Positions 1 to 7,921 of a stretch of DNA of 9,563 bases are shown in pieces. This DNA comes from Sedimenticola sp. (lineage in GTDB: Bacteria > Pseudomonadota > Gammaproteobacteria > Chromatiales > Chromatiaceae): the NCBI GenBank assembly GCA_027038775.1, contig JALWGP010000269.1:1-9563 (forward strand), in the 5' to 3' direction. Position numbers and translations under genes: made by a program. Numbering within the stretch: the stretch's first letter is position 1; every line of letters starts with the position of its first letter. Below the pieces are notes generated by a model that had not been told where the DNA came from, did no database searches, and worked only from the letters and a program-made list of their open reading frames with translations.

Positions 1-1
1 C

Positions 2-739
<738 letters not shown>

Positions 740-759
740 GGATCTTTCAAAGCACCGGC

Positions 760-783
760 AAGGGCGGGCTTCGGCCCGCCTTT
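760..783 (+). terminator. Rho-independent terminator after acs
   Basis: A perfect 7-bp GC stem (GGCGGGC at 763-769, GCCCGCC at 774-780) closes on a TTCG tetraloop in the stable C(UUCG)G context. It extends with a G-T and two A-T pairs into the flanking AAG/TTT. The T run afterwards is short and interrupted (TTTCCATTTC). The hairpin begins about 20 bases after the acs stop, where a terminator is expected. Confidence 0.8.
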
Positions 784-800
784 CCATTTCCCGGCTCCGT

Positions 801-829
801 TTGGCATTCCTCCGTTTCCACGGTTGATT
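801..829 (+). promoter_or_regulatory. Candidate sigma70-type promoter for ppsA-ppsR
   Basis: TTGGCA at 801-806 matches the -35 consensus at five of six positions. A 17-base spacer leads to TTGATT at 824-829, which matches the -10 consensus at only three of six. Transcription would start near 836, giving a leader of about 50 bases before ppsA. The placement between the acs terminator and the ppsA start is sensible, but the -10 is weak and no operator is recognised. Confidence 0.35.
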
Positions 830-885
830 TTCCCCCGCCGAACTTTCAGGATGGCCGGAACCACGGACTCTCTCGGGTGAACGGC

Positions 886-3234
886 ATGCAAGAACAACAA
901 ATCGTCTGGTTCCAGGACCTTTCCATGAAAGACGTGCCCGAGGTGGGCGGCAAGAACGCCTCCCTGGGCGAGATGATCGCCAATCTCTCCGCCGCCGGTG
1001 TGCGCGTCCCCGGTGGCTTCGCCACCACCGCTCACGCGTTCCGCGAGTTCATGCGGGTCAACGGCCTGGACGAGCGCATCGATCCCCTGCTCGACAGCCT
1101 GGACGTGAGCGACGTGAAGGCGCTGGCGGAAACCGGCCGCACCATCCGTAGCTGGATCGAGGAGGCGCCGCTGCAGCCACCGCTGGAGGCGGCCATCCGC
1201 GAAGCCTACGAGGCCATGGGCAGCCCCGCAGTGGCGGTGCGCTCCTCCGCCACCGCCGAGGACCTGCCCGAGGCCTCCTTCGCCGGCCAGCAGGAGACCT
1301 ACCTCAACGTGCGCGGCATCGACCAGGTGCTGGCGAAGGTGAGGCAGGTCTTCGCCTCCCTCTACAACGACCGCGCCATCGCCTACCGGGTGCACCAGGG
1401 CTTCAGCCACCGCGAGGTGGCGCTCTCCGCCGGCATCCAGAAGATGGCACGCTCGGACCTGGGTGCCTCGGGTGTCATGTTCACCCTGGACACCGAGTCG
1501 GGCTTCGACCAGGTGGTCTTCATCAATGCCGCCTGGGGCCTGGGTGAAACCGTGGTCCAGGGCGCGGTGAACCCCGACGAGTTCTACGTCTACAAGCCCA
1601 ACCTGGCCGCGGGGCGCCCCGCCATCCTGCGCCGCAGCCTGGGCGAGAAGGCGATCCGAATGATCTACGACGACGATGGCGAGACGGCGGTAAAGGTGGT
1701 GGAGACCGAACCCGGGGCACGCAGCCGCTTCGCCCTGGACGACACCCAGGTGGAGGAACTGGCCCGCTACGGCATGGCCATCGAGGGGCACTACGGCCGA
1801 CCCATGGACATCGAGTGGGCATTGGACGGCGAGGACGGCCTGCTCTACATCCTCCAGGCAAGGCCCGAGACGGTGCAGAGCCGCCAGCGGCAGGGCATCG
1901 AGGAGTACGTGCTCAAGGAGCGCGGCAAGGTGCTCTGCCAGGGACGGGCCATCGGCCAGCGCATCGGCCAGGGCACGGCGCGGGTGGTGGAACACGCCAG
2001 CGAGATGGAGCGGGTGCAGCCCGGCGACGTGCTGGTCACCGACATGACCGACCCCGACTGGGAGCCCATCATGAAGCGCGCCTCGGCCATCGTCACCAAC
2101 CGCGGCGGCCGCACCTGCCACGCCGCCATCATCGCCCGCGAGATGGGCATCCCCGCCGTGGTGGGCTGCGGCGACGCCACCGAGGCCATCGCCGAGGGAA
2201 CGCCGGTGACCGTCTCCTGCGCCGAAGGGGACGACGGGTTCATCTACGAGGGGCTGCTCGAGTACGAGGTGCACCGCACCGATCCGGGACAGATGCCGAG
2301 GCTGCCGGTGAAGATCATGATGAACGTCGCCTCCCCCGCCCGCGCCTTCGCCTTCGCCCAGCTGCCCAACGAGGGGGTGGGCCTGGCTCGGCTCGAATTC
2401 ATCATCAACAACACCATCGGCATCCACCCCAGGGCACTGCTGGAGTTCGACGCCCAGCCGGAGGAGCTGAAGCAGGAGATCGCACAGCGCACGGCCGGCT
2501 ACGGGAACCCGCGCACCTTCTACGTGGAGAAGCTCACCGAGGGCATCGCCACCCTGGCGGCGGCCTTCCACCCGAAGCCGGTGATCGTGCGGATGTCGGA
2601 CTTCAAGTCCAATGAGTATGCCAACCTCCTCGGCGGCCACCGCTACGAACCCGATGAGGAAAACCCCATGATCGGCTTCCGCGGCGCGGCGCGCTACCTC
2701 TCGGAGGCGTTCCGCCCCTGCTTCGAGCTGGAGTGCCGGGCACTGCGCAAGGTGCGCGAAGAGATGGGCCTCACCAACGTGGAGATCATGATCCCCTTCG
2801 TGCGCACCCTGGAGGAGGCGGAGGGCATTATTGCCCTGCTGGCGGAGAACGGCCTGGAGCGGGGCGTGAACGGGCTGCGCGTCATCATGATGTGCGAGAT
2901 CCCCTCCAACGCAGTGCTGGCGGAAGCCTTCCTGGAACACTTCGACGGCTTCTCCATCGGTTCCAACGACCTCACCCAGCTCACCCTGGGGCTGGACCGC
3001 GATTCGGCGCTGGTGGCCCACCGCTTCGACGAGCGCAACCCCGCGGTGAAGCGGCTGCTGGAGATGGCCATCCGCACCGCGCGCGAGCAGGAAAAGTATG
3101 TGGGCATCTGTGGCCAGGGTCCCTCGGACTATCCCGACTTCGCCGAGTGGCTGCTGGAACAGGGCATCGGAAGTCTCTCCCTCAACCCGGACACGGTGGT
3201 GAAGACCTGGCTCTACCTGGCAAAGAACCTCTGA
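886..3234 (+). CDS. ppsA: Phosphoenolpyruvate synthase (pyruvate, water dikinase)
   Basis: This enzyme converts pyruvate, ATP and water to phosphoenolpyruvate, AMP and phosphate, the cytoplasmic entry step of gluconeogenesis from pyruvate and C2/C3 substrates. The 782-residue protein is close to the E. coli enzyme (792) and alignable from end to end. An N-terminal ATP-grasp/pyruvate-binding domain (about 10-340) carries [11 protein letters not shown] and [19 protein letters not shown]. The swivelling phosphohistidine domain (about 375-450) carries [13 protein letters not shown], with the phosphorylated His at 412. The C-terminal TIM-barrel (about 470-780) has [27 protein letters not shown] and GICGQGPSD, with the catalytic Cys at 742. 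The frame is open far upstream, but homology begins at [12 protein letters not shown]. That ATG lies 5 bases after GGGTGA (875-880), a usable ribosome-binding site. The in-frame GTG at 877 sits inside that site, so the ATG is preferred. The stop overlaps the ppsR start by one base. Confidence 0.98.
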   Translation: MQEQQIVWFQDLSMKDVPEVGGKNASLGEMIANLSAAGVRVPGGFATTAHAFREFMRVNGLDERIDPLLDSLDVSDVKALAETGRTIRSWIEEAPLQPPLEAAIREAYEAMGSPAVAVRSSATAEDLPEASFAGQQETYLNVRGIDQVLAKVRQVFASLYNDRAIAYRVHQGFSHREVALSAGIQKMARSDLGASGVMFTLDTESGFDQVVFINAAWGLGETVVQGAVNPDEFYVYKPNLAAGRPAILRRSLGEKAIRMIYDDDGETAVKVVETEPGARSRFALDDTQVEELARYGMAIEGHYGRPMDIEWALDGEDGLLYILQARPETVQSRQRQGIEEYVLKERGKVLCQGRAIGQRIGQGTARVVEHASEMERVQPGDVLVTDMTDPDWEPIMKRASAIVTNRGGRTCHAAIIAREMGIPAVVGCGDATEAIAEGTPVTVSCAEGDDGFIYEGLLEYEVHRTDPGQMPRLPVKIMMNVASPARAFAFAQLPNEGVGLARLEFIINNTIGIHPRALLEFDAQPEELKQEIAQRTAGYGNPRTFYVEKLTEGIATLAAAFHPKPVIVRMSDFKSNEYANLLGGHRYEPDEENPMIGFRGAARYLSEAFRPCFELECRALRKVREEMGLTNVEIMIPFVRTLEEAEGIIALLAENGLERGVNGLRVIMMCEIPSNAVLAEAFLEHFDGFSIGSNDLTQLTLGLDRDSALVAHRFDERNPAVKRLLEMAIRTAREQEKYVGICGQGPSDYPDFAEWLLEQGIGSLSLNPDTVVKTWLYLAKNL

Positions 3235-4052
3235 TGCGCAAGGTCTTCGTCCTCTCCGACCACACCGGGCTCACCGCCGACGCCATGGCGCGCGCCCTGC
3301 TGGCCCAGTTCCCGGGCGAGGAGCACGAGATCGTGCGCCACCCCTTCCTGGACAGCCCGGAGAAGGTGGAAGCCGTGGTGGAGGCGATCTCGCGGGAGGA
3401 GGCGCCCCTGGTCTTCAGCTCGCTGGTGGACCCGGAGGCGAGAAAACGCCTGCAGGCCCTCTGCGGGGAGCGTTTCTTCGACTTCTTCCAGGATTACACC
3501 CCCCGCCTGGAGAGGCTGCTCGGCGTGAAGGCGCGGCCAGTGACGGGCTCCCTGCACGGCATCGCCAACCATGGCCTGTACCAGGAACGCATCCGCGCCC
3601 TGGACTACAGCATGATCCACGACGACGGCGCCGTCACCCGCAACTACGAGAACGCCGATGTGATCCTGGTGGGGGTCTCCCGCAGCGGCAAGACACCCAC
3701 CTGCCTCTACCTGGCGCTGCACTACGGCCTGCAGACCGCCAACTACCCGCTGGTGGACGACGACCTGGAGCGCAACGAGCTGCCCGCCGCCCTCGCCCCC
3801 TACCGTGACAAGCTGGTGGGGCTCACCATCGATCCCGTGCAGCTGCAGCGCATCCGCATCCAGCGCCGCAGTTCCGGCCGCTACGCCGCCCTGGAGCAGT
3901 GCCAGTGGGAGGTACGCCAGGCCGAGGCGCTGTTCCGGCGCCACGGCATCCCGGTGATCGACACCACCGCCATTTCCATCGAGGAGATCGCGGCGCACAT
4001 CACCTCGGAGATCCTGGCGCAGCCTTCCCGGGGAGGCGGGCCGGCCGCCTAG
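3234..4052 (+). CDS. ppsR: PEP synthase regulatory protein (bifunctional Ser/Thr kinase and phosphorylase, DUF299 family)
   Basis: PpsR-family proteins switch PEP synthase. They use ADP to phosphorylate a threonine near the catalytic histidine, which inactivates the enzyme, and use phosphate to remove that group. The 272-residue protein starts [19 protein letters not shown], the family's N-terminal motif. It carries the P-loop GVSRSGKT at 147-154 followed by PTCLYLA, and later the conserved IDPVQLQRIRIQRR. The target is present next door: PpsA Thr410 lies two residues before His412 in GGRTCH. The ATG shares its A with the ppsA stop (TGATG) and lacks a clear ribosome-binding site of its own, so translation is probably coupled to ppsA. 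The TAG stop lies in a CTAG palindrome whose other strand ends the convergent GGDEF-EAL gene. Confidence 0.96.
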   Translation: MRKVFVLSDHTGLTADAMARALLAQFPGEEHEIVRHPFLDSPEKVEAVVEAISREEAPLVFSSLVDPEARKRLQALCGERFFDFFQDYTPRLERLLGVKARPVTGSLHGIANHGLYQERIRALDYSMIHDDGAVTRNYENADVILVGVSRSGKTPTCLYLALHYGLQTANYPLVDDDLERNELPAALAPYRDKLVGLTIDPVQLQRIRIQRRSSGRYAALEQCQWEVRQAEALFRRHGIPVIDTTAISIEEIAAHITSEILAQPSRGGGPAA

Positions 4053-4068
4053 CCCAGGGCCTGCCTGG
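4034..4068. other. Two adjacent GC hairpins at the convergent gene junction
   Basis: Two perfect inverted repeats flank the shared stop codons. AGGCGG/CCGCCT (4034-4039 and 4045-4050) has loop GCCGG, and CCAGG/CCTGG (4054-4058 and 4064-4068) has loop GCCTG. Each lies in the end of one of the two genes. Neither is followed by a T run on either strand, so they are not canonical Rho-independent terminators. They could still halt or stabilise converging transcripts, or be chance structure in GC-rich DNA. Confidence 0.3.
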
Positions 4069-6763
4069 AATCGCCCCCCGTCTGCGCGGGTCCTGGCCTG
4101 CCCAGGTGATACCCCTGCCCGTAGTCGATGCCAATGGCCTTCACCGCCTCCAGGATCTCCGCGTTTTCAATGAACTCGGCCACTGTCTTCACCTGCAGCA
4201 CCTGGGCCAGCTCCTGGCACATCCGCACCATCACCTCGTCCAGGGGATCGGTCAGAATATCCTTCACGAACTGGCCATCGATCTTGAGATAGTCGATGGG
4301 AAGGTTCTTCAGGTACCCGAAGGAACTGAGCCCGGAGCCGAAGTCGTCGAGCAGAATCCGACACCCCAGTTCCTTGAGCGCCTGCATCAGTTCGCCGGCA
4401 ACCGTGATGTTGGTGACCGCTGCCGTTTCAGTAAGCTCGAAGCAGATCCGCTCGGCATCGACGCCGTAGCTCTCCAGGGTCATTTGCACGAAGGCGGCGA
4501 AGGAACGGTCGCTGAAGGTCTGCGCGGAGAGGTTGATGGTGTAGAGCGTGCCATTGGAATCCGCTGCCTCCGCGAGGTAACCGATCGCGTTCTCCACCAT
4601 CCAACGGTCGATCTGCCACATGAGGTCGTAGCGCTCCGCCGCCGGAATGAAGAGCCCTGGCGGCAACAGCCTGCCGTCGTGGTTCCGCAGCCGGATGAGA
4701 AACTCGTTCATCACCGGCAGTCCGCTCTCCTGGTCGAGGGGACGGATGGGCTGTACGAACAGCTCGAAACGGTCGTTGTCCAGCGCCTCGTGCAGCCGCG
4801 GCAGCCACTGCATCTCCTGGTGGTGCCTGTGCACCGACATGTCCTCCAGCGCGTGCACATGGATCCGGTTCCTGCCGTGCTCCTTGGCCACGTGGCAGGC
4901 CAGATCGGCCGCCATCAGCACCTCCTTGAGGGAGTCTACGCCACGCCCCAGGGGAACCACGCCGATGCTGGCATGCACCTGGAAGAGCTTCTCCTCCCAG
5001 CGGAAGCGGAAGTTCTCGATGGAAACCAGGATGCGCCGGGCAATGCGCTCGGCCACATCGAGGCTGCACTGCCTCAACAGGATGCCGAACTCATCACCGC
5101 CCACCCTCGCCAACAGGTCTCCCGAACGGAGCACTTTGGTGATCTGCGCCGCCACCTGTTTCAGCAGCTCATCCCCCGCCGCATGGCCGCAGGTGTCGTT
5201 GATCAGCTTGAAGCGGTCCAGGTCGAGATAGATCATCGCATGCTCGACTCCCTCCGCCTCGCTGTCGGAAAGCGCCTCACGGACCCAGGTTTCGAAGGCA
5301 CCACGGTTGTAGAGCCCGGTAAGCAGGTCGTGACTGGCCTGGTAGGCCAGCTTTTCCATCAGTTCGTGCTCCACGCTCACGTCGCGAATGACGATCACCA
5401 TACCGTCGTTTCCGTCGGGAAAGGTGAGCGTGGAGGCCCTGCTGTCGATGGCCGTGGCCACCCCGTCCGAGGTGACCAGCCGCACGGGCCTGCGCTCGCC
5501 CTCGGCGGACTGGTTGAGGAAATAGGCCCGCACATCCCCGATGCGCGCACCGGTACGGACATCCTGGAGAGTGACCACCTCCTCCAGCCGACTGCCGCAG
5601 ATCTCCAACAGAGGCCGCCGCAACATCCGCTTGCCGGTGGGATTGACATACCGCACCCGCCAGTCGGCATCCACCACCAACACGGTGTCTCCGATGGCGT
5701 GCAGCGTCTTCTGCGCCCGTTCGCGTTCACGGTCCAGGGCCAGTTGCGCAGACTGGGCCATCCGGCTTTGGAGACGCTGGGAGCGCCACAGCAGGAAGAA
5801 AACCGAGGCCAGCGTGCCGAGCACCAGGGCCAGCAGCAGGACGCCCGTGGACCACAGCTCCCGGATGCCGATCCCCTTCTCGATGTCGAGCAGGTCGCCG
5901 GAGGGAAGCACGACCCTGTGCCGCAGGCGCACCGGCACCCGCACGGGGCCCGGCTCCAGGATGGGTCTCCCGGGCGTTCCCGCCACCTTTCCCTCCTCCA
6001 GGGAGATCCGGTAACCGGGGTGGTGCTCCCGCCAGCCGGCGACCAGCCATTCCATGTCCAGGATCACCAGGAACAGCCCGCTGAACTGTTCGCGACGCTC
6101 GACTTTGGTAGCCGGCACCTGGAACCCGTTGTAGGTGGCGTACGCCCAAATCAGGGCATGGCGCGGACGGCCCAGGCCATCGATTCCCGTCACCGGCGTG
6201 GGCCCGGCACTCTCCACCACCTTGCGCAGCACCTCGGCGTCACCGACTTCCTGCAAAAAATCCGTTCCCAGGTGCGTGGCCAGCTGGGGCGTAAAGGGTT
6301 CCATGAAGGTAGCCGGAAGATAGCCGCTCCGGCCAAGCCACGGCATTCCATCGGCGGATCCGCCGTCGCTCCCACGGATGCGGAATCCCAGGAACCCCCG
6401 TGCCCGCATCTCCGCCTCAAAGGAGGACTTCTCATCGGCGGGCACCCAGTTGAAATAGTGGATGGAATGGAGCAGGCGGTTCTGGTCCAGGATGCTCTGC
6501 GAGAGGGACGCCAGGCCGGACATCTCCAGCGAATCGTCCGACTGGTAGTAACCGGCCAGGGTATTGAGAACGATCTTGGCGTTGTCTCCCGCCGCCTTGA
6601 GGTCCCGCTCGACGACGGCGGTGAATTCCTCCATCTCGTGTCGTTCTTCCACCACTTCCAGCCACCCGGCGACGACGAGAACCAGCACGAAGGCGAGCGC
6701 GAACACCGGCAGCGACCAGAGCCGGGACTTCCCTCCCGGAACCTCCCGATTCTCCGTCATCAT
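4049..6763 (-). CDS. Membrane-bound CHASE-PAS-GGDEF-EAL cyclic-di-GMP signalling protein
   Basis: This is a predicted inner-membrane protein that makes and/or degrades cyclic-di-GMP. It has 904 residues from the ATG at 6763; a second ATG follows immediately at 6760. The order is: transmembrane segment 1 (about 15-35); a periplasmic CHASE-type sensor (about 64-250, with SIHYFNWVPADE at 100-111, FEAEMRARGFLGFRI and GYLPATFMEPFTP); transmembrane segment 2 (about 300-325); a PAS domain (about 350-465); GGDEF (about 475-630); and EAL (about 645-890). The GGDEF active site is an exact GGDEF at 555-559, with HDLLTGLYNR upstream and an intact RxxD inhibitory site (RSGD, 546-549) at the usual five-residue spacing. 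The EAL domain reads EFL at 687-689 but keeps E687, NLS, ELTE, DDFG (806-809), Lys827 and Glu863, so phosphodiesterase activity is plausible. The start overlaps the upstream sensor gene as ATGA, so the two are translationally coupled. Which activity dominates, and the ligand, cannot be read from sequence. Confidence 0.93.
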   Translation of the reverse strand: MMTENREVPGGKSRLWSLPVFALAFVLVLVVAGWLEVVEERHEMEEFTAVVERDLKAAGDNAKIVLNTLAGYYQSDDSLEMSGLASLSQSILDQNRLLHSIHYFNWVPADEKSSFEAEMRARGFLGFRIRGSDGGSADGMPWLGRSGYLPATFMEPFTPQLATHLGTDFLQEVGDAEVLRKVVESAGPTPVTGIDGLGRPRHALIWAYATYNGFQVPATKVERREQFSGLFLVILDMEWLVAGWREHHPGYRISLEEGKVAGTPGRPILEPGPVRVPVRLRHRVVLPSGDLLDIEKGIGIRELWSTGVLLLALVLGTLASVFFLLWRSQRLQSRMAQSAQLALDRERERAQKTLHAIGDTVLVVDADWRVRYVNPTGKRMLRRPLLEICGSRLEEVVTLQDVRTGARIGDVRAYFLNQSAEGERRPVRLVTSDGVATAIDSRASTLTFPDGNDGMVIVIRDVSVEHELMEKLAYQASHDLLTGLYNRGAFETWVREALSDSEAEGVEHAMIYLDLDRFKLINDTCGHAAGDELLKQVAAQITKVLRSGDLLARVGGDEFGILLRQCSLDVAERIARRILVSIENFRFRWEEKLFQVHASIGVVPLGRGVDSLKEVLMAADLACHVAKEHGRNRIHVHALEDMSVHRHHQEMQWLPRLHEALDNDRFELFVQPIRPLDQESGLPVMNEFLIRLRNHDGRLLPPGLFIPAAERYDLMWQIDRWMVENAIGYLAEAADSNGTLYTINLSAQTFSDRSFAAFVQMTLESYGVDAERICFELTETAAVTNITVAGELMQALKELGCRILLDDFGSGLSSFGYLKNLPIDYLKIDGQFVKDILTDPLDEVMVRMCQELAQVLQVKTVAEFIENAEILEAVKAIGIDYGQGYHLGRPGPAQTGGDSRQALG

Positions 6764-7746
6764 CGGGACACCACCCGTTTCGCCCGCTTCCGCAGCCGGT
6801 CCGGCAGGCGGATACCGGCGCGTTCCAGCAGTTCGGGATTGATCCACAGGTCCCACCTGCGGTTGGCGATGATGGGAATGTCAGCGGGCGAGATCCCCTC
6901 CTCGAGGATCGCCAGCGCGGTTCTTCCCGCCCACGTCCCCTGCTCCTCCGGTATCTTGGTGAACCCGAGCATGGCCACCGGCATCATCCACCCATGATTG
7001 GTAACGGTCAGTACCTGTGAAACCCGATCGATTTCACGGCGAACCTTCTCCTCGTCCCAATCCGGAATGCCGGCATGGCTGCCCAGGACGAGCAGATCCC
7101 CCTCCTGGGCCTCCCGGTAGGCCTCCAGCCATTCACGACGCGAGCGCACCAGGCGGGGAACGACTTCCACCCCCTTCTTCTCGAGTTCCGCCCGGAACCG
7201 TTCCAGGTTCTTTCGCTCGGTGACCGTCTCGGCGCCCAGGTAGTAGGCCCGGCGCAGCGGCCGTACCAGCTGGAACGCACTGTGCAGGAGGGGCTGGATG
7301 GGTGCCACTTCGACCATCCCCGTCACGTTCGAATAGGGAAAGCCGTATTCATCCACCGACCAGTTGACGCCACAGAAAACAACGGGCAGGGAAGCGTCCC
7401 GGAAATAGGGTTTGACCAGGTACCTGGCGGCGTTGTCGTCTGCCGTGATGACGATATCGGGTTTCCACTCGTCGATCAGTTCCTTGGCCTGCGCCGCCAC
7501 CCACTTCATGTACTCTTCGGACTTGTTGCGCTTGGTATCCATGTAGAAAGCACGGTAGTCGCACCTTCCCTCCAGCACGGAACGCAGTCCCTTTTCCACC
7601 CCCTCCGACCAGCTGTATCCCTCGTGGTAGGAAGAGACGAACAGGCACCTGGGCTCTCCCCAGGCCACGGAAGTGGCTGATATGCAAAGGATCAGCGTCC
7701 GGAAAAGGCGCCCTCTGCACCATGACAAGAAGAAAAGGAAGCTCAT
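6760..7746 (-). CDS. Secreted solute-binding-protein-like sensor (ABC_sub_bind, PF04392 type)
   Basis: This is a 328-residue predicted periplasmic binding protein. An N-terminal signal peptide (basic region around RGRLFR at 11-16, hydrophobic stretch to about 28, possible cleavage after AWG at 30) is not followed by a lipobox, so it should be soluble. The mature part resembles PF04392 proteins as I remember them: SSYHEGYSWSEG (38-49), FYMDTKR (67-73), DIVITADDNAARYLV (97-111), VVFCGVNW (122-129), SNVTGMVE (139-146) and PEEQGTWAG near the end. The start is set by a strong GGAGGT (7752-7757 on the reverse strand) 5 bases before the ATG. The open frame extends upstream to 8145, but that part is antisense to gspE and has no binding-protein homology. 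No permease or transport ATPase is adjacent. Instead the stop overlaps the start of the CHASE-GGDEF-EAL gene, so a role as ligand receptor for that protein is likely. The ligand is unknown. Confidence 0.85.
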   Translation of the reverse strand: MSFLFFLSWCRGRLFRTLILCISATSVAWGEPRCLFVSSYHEGYSWSEGVEKGLRSVLEGRCDYRAFYMDTKRNKSEEYMKWVAAQAKELIDEWKPDIVITADDNAARYLVKPYFRDASLPVVFCGVNWSVDEYGFPYSNVTGMVEVAPIQPLLHSAFQLVRPLRRAYYLGAETVTERKNLERFRAELEKKGVEVVPRLVRSRREWLEAYREAQEGDLLVLGSHAGIPDWDEEKVRREIDRVSQVLTVTNHGWMMPVAMLGFTKIPEEQGTWAGRTALAILEEGISPADIPIIANRRWDLWINPELLERAGIRLPDRLRKRAKRVVSR

Positions 7747-7751
7747 CCACC

Positions 7752-7757
7752 ACCTCC
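7752..7757 (-). promoter_or_regulatory. Strong ribosome-binding site of the binding-protein gene
   Basis: The reverse strand reads GGAGGT, then five bases, then ATG (7746). It is the best Shine-Dalgarno match in the window. It decides the start of the binding-protein gene against the much longer open frame upstream. Confidence 0.85.
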
Positions 7758-7774
7758 GAAAGAGGTACTTGCTC

Positions 7775-7802
7775 TTTTCATTGGTCGGCGTTTCTTCATA
7801 TT
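7775..7802 (+). promoter_or_regulatory. Weak candidate promoter for gspE
   Basis: TTTTCA (7775-7780) and CATATT (7797-7802) are separated by 16 bases and match the consensus hexamers at four of six positions each. The -10 overlaps that of the divergent candidate promoter. The leader to gspE would be over 100 bases. This is a pattern match only. Confidence 0.2.
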
Positions 7803-7823
7803 TCTTTAAGAAAACCCTGACAT
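7795..7823 (-). promoter_or_regulatory. Candidate promoter of the binding-protein/GGDEF-EAL operon
   Basis: On the reverse strand ATGTCA (7823-7818) and TATGAA (7800-7795) are separated by 17 bases and match the -35 and -10 consensus at four of six positions each. Transcription would start near 7788, leaving a leader of about 40 bases that contains the ribosome-binding site. The palindrome TTTCTT-T-AAGAAA lies inside the spacer, where a bound regulator could block RNA polymerase. Confidence 0.3.
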
Positions 7824-7921
7824 ATTCCACAGCTGGGGCGCCGGAAAATCCCGAAGGCCCGACCTTGCCATCCCGGAAGAACGTCCACGGGCTCCTTCCC
7901 GCTTCTGAACGACCCCGAGAA

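Larger units (their letters stand above)
7747..7921. other. Divergent intergenic region between the c-di-GMP operon and gspE
   Basis: This 175-base stretch separates two divergent genes and is clearly more AT-rich around 7770-7830 than the rest of the window. It holds candidate promoters in both directions and a 13-base near-palindrome, TTTCTT-T-AAGAAA (7801-7813). The stretch 7830-7921 is GC-rich leader before gspE with no clear ribosome-binding site. The gspE frame stays open through the region but has no upstream ATG. Confidence 0.6.

Noticed and set aside
851..853. ATG upstream of ppsA as its start
   Set aside because: It is out of frame with ppsA.
3899..6997. Longest open frame in the window (1032 codons, forward) across ppsR and the GGDEF-EAL gene
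   Set aside because: It is antisense to a protein with full CHASE, PAS, GGDEF and EAL motifs. Its own translation is rich in His, Gln, Pro and Arg and shows no known domain. The length is explained by GC-biased third codon positions.
7810..7870. Lipobox in the binding-protein signal peptide (LILC)
   Set aside because: The residue before Cys21 is Leu rather than Gly, Ala or Ser, and the Cys is inside the hydrophobic core, so a lipoprotein is unlikely. The relevant codons lie near 7684-7700 rather than upstream of the gene.
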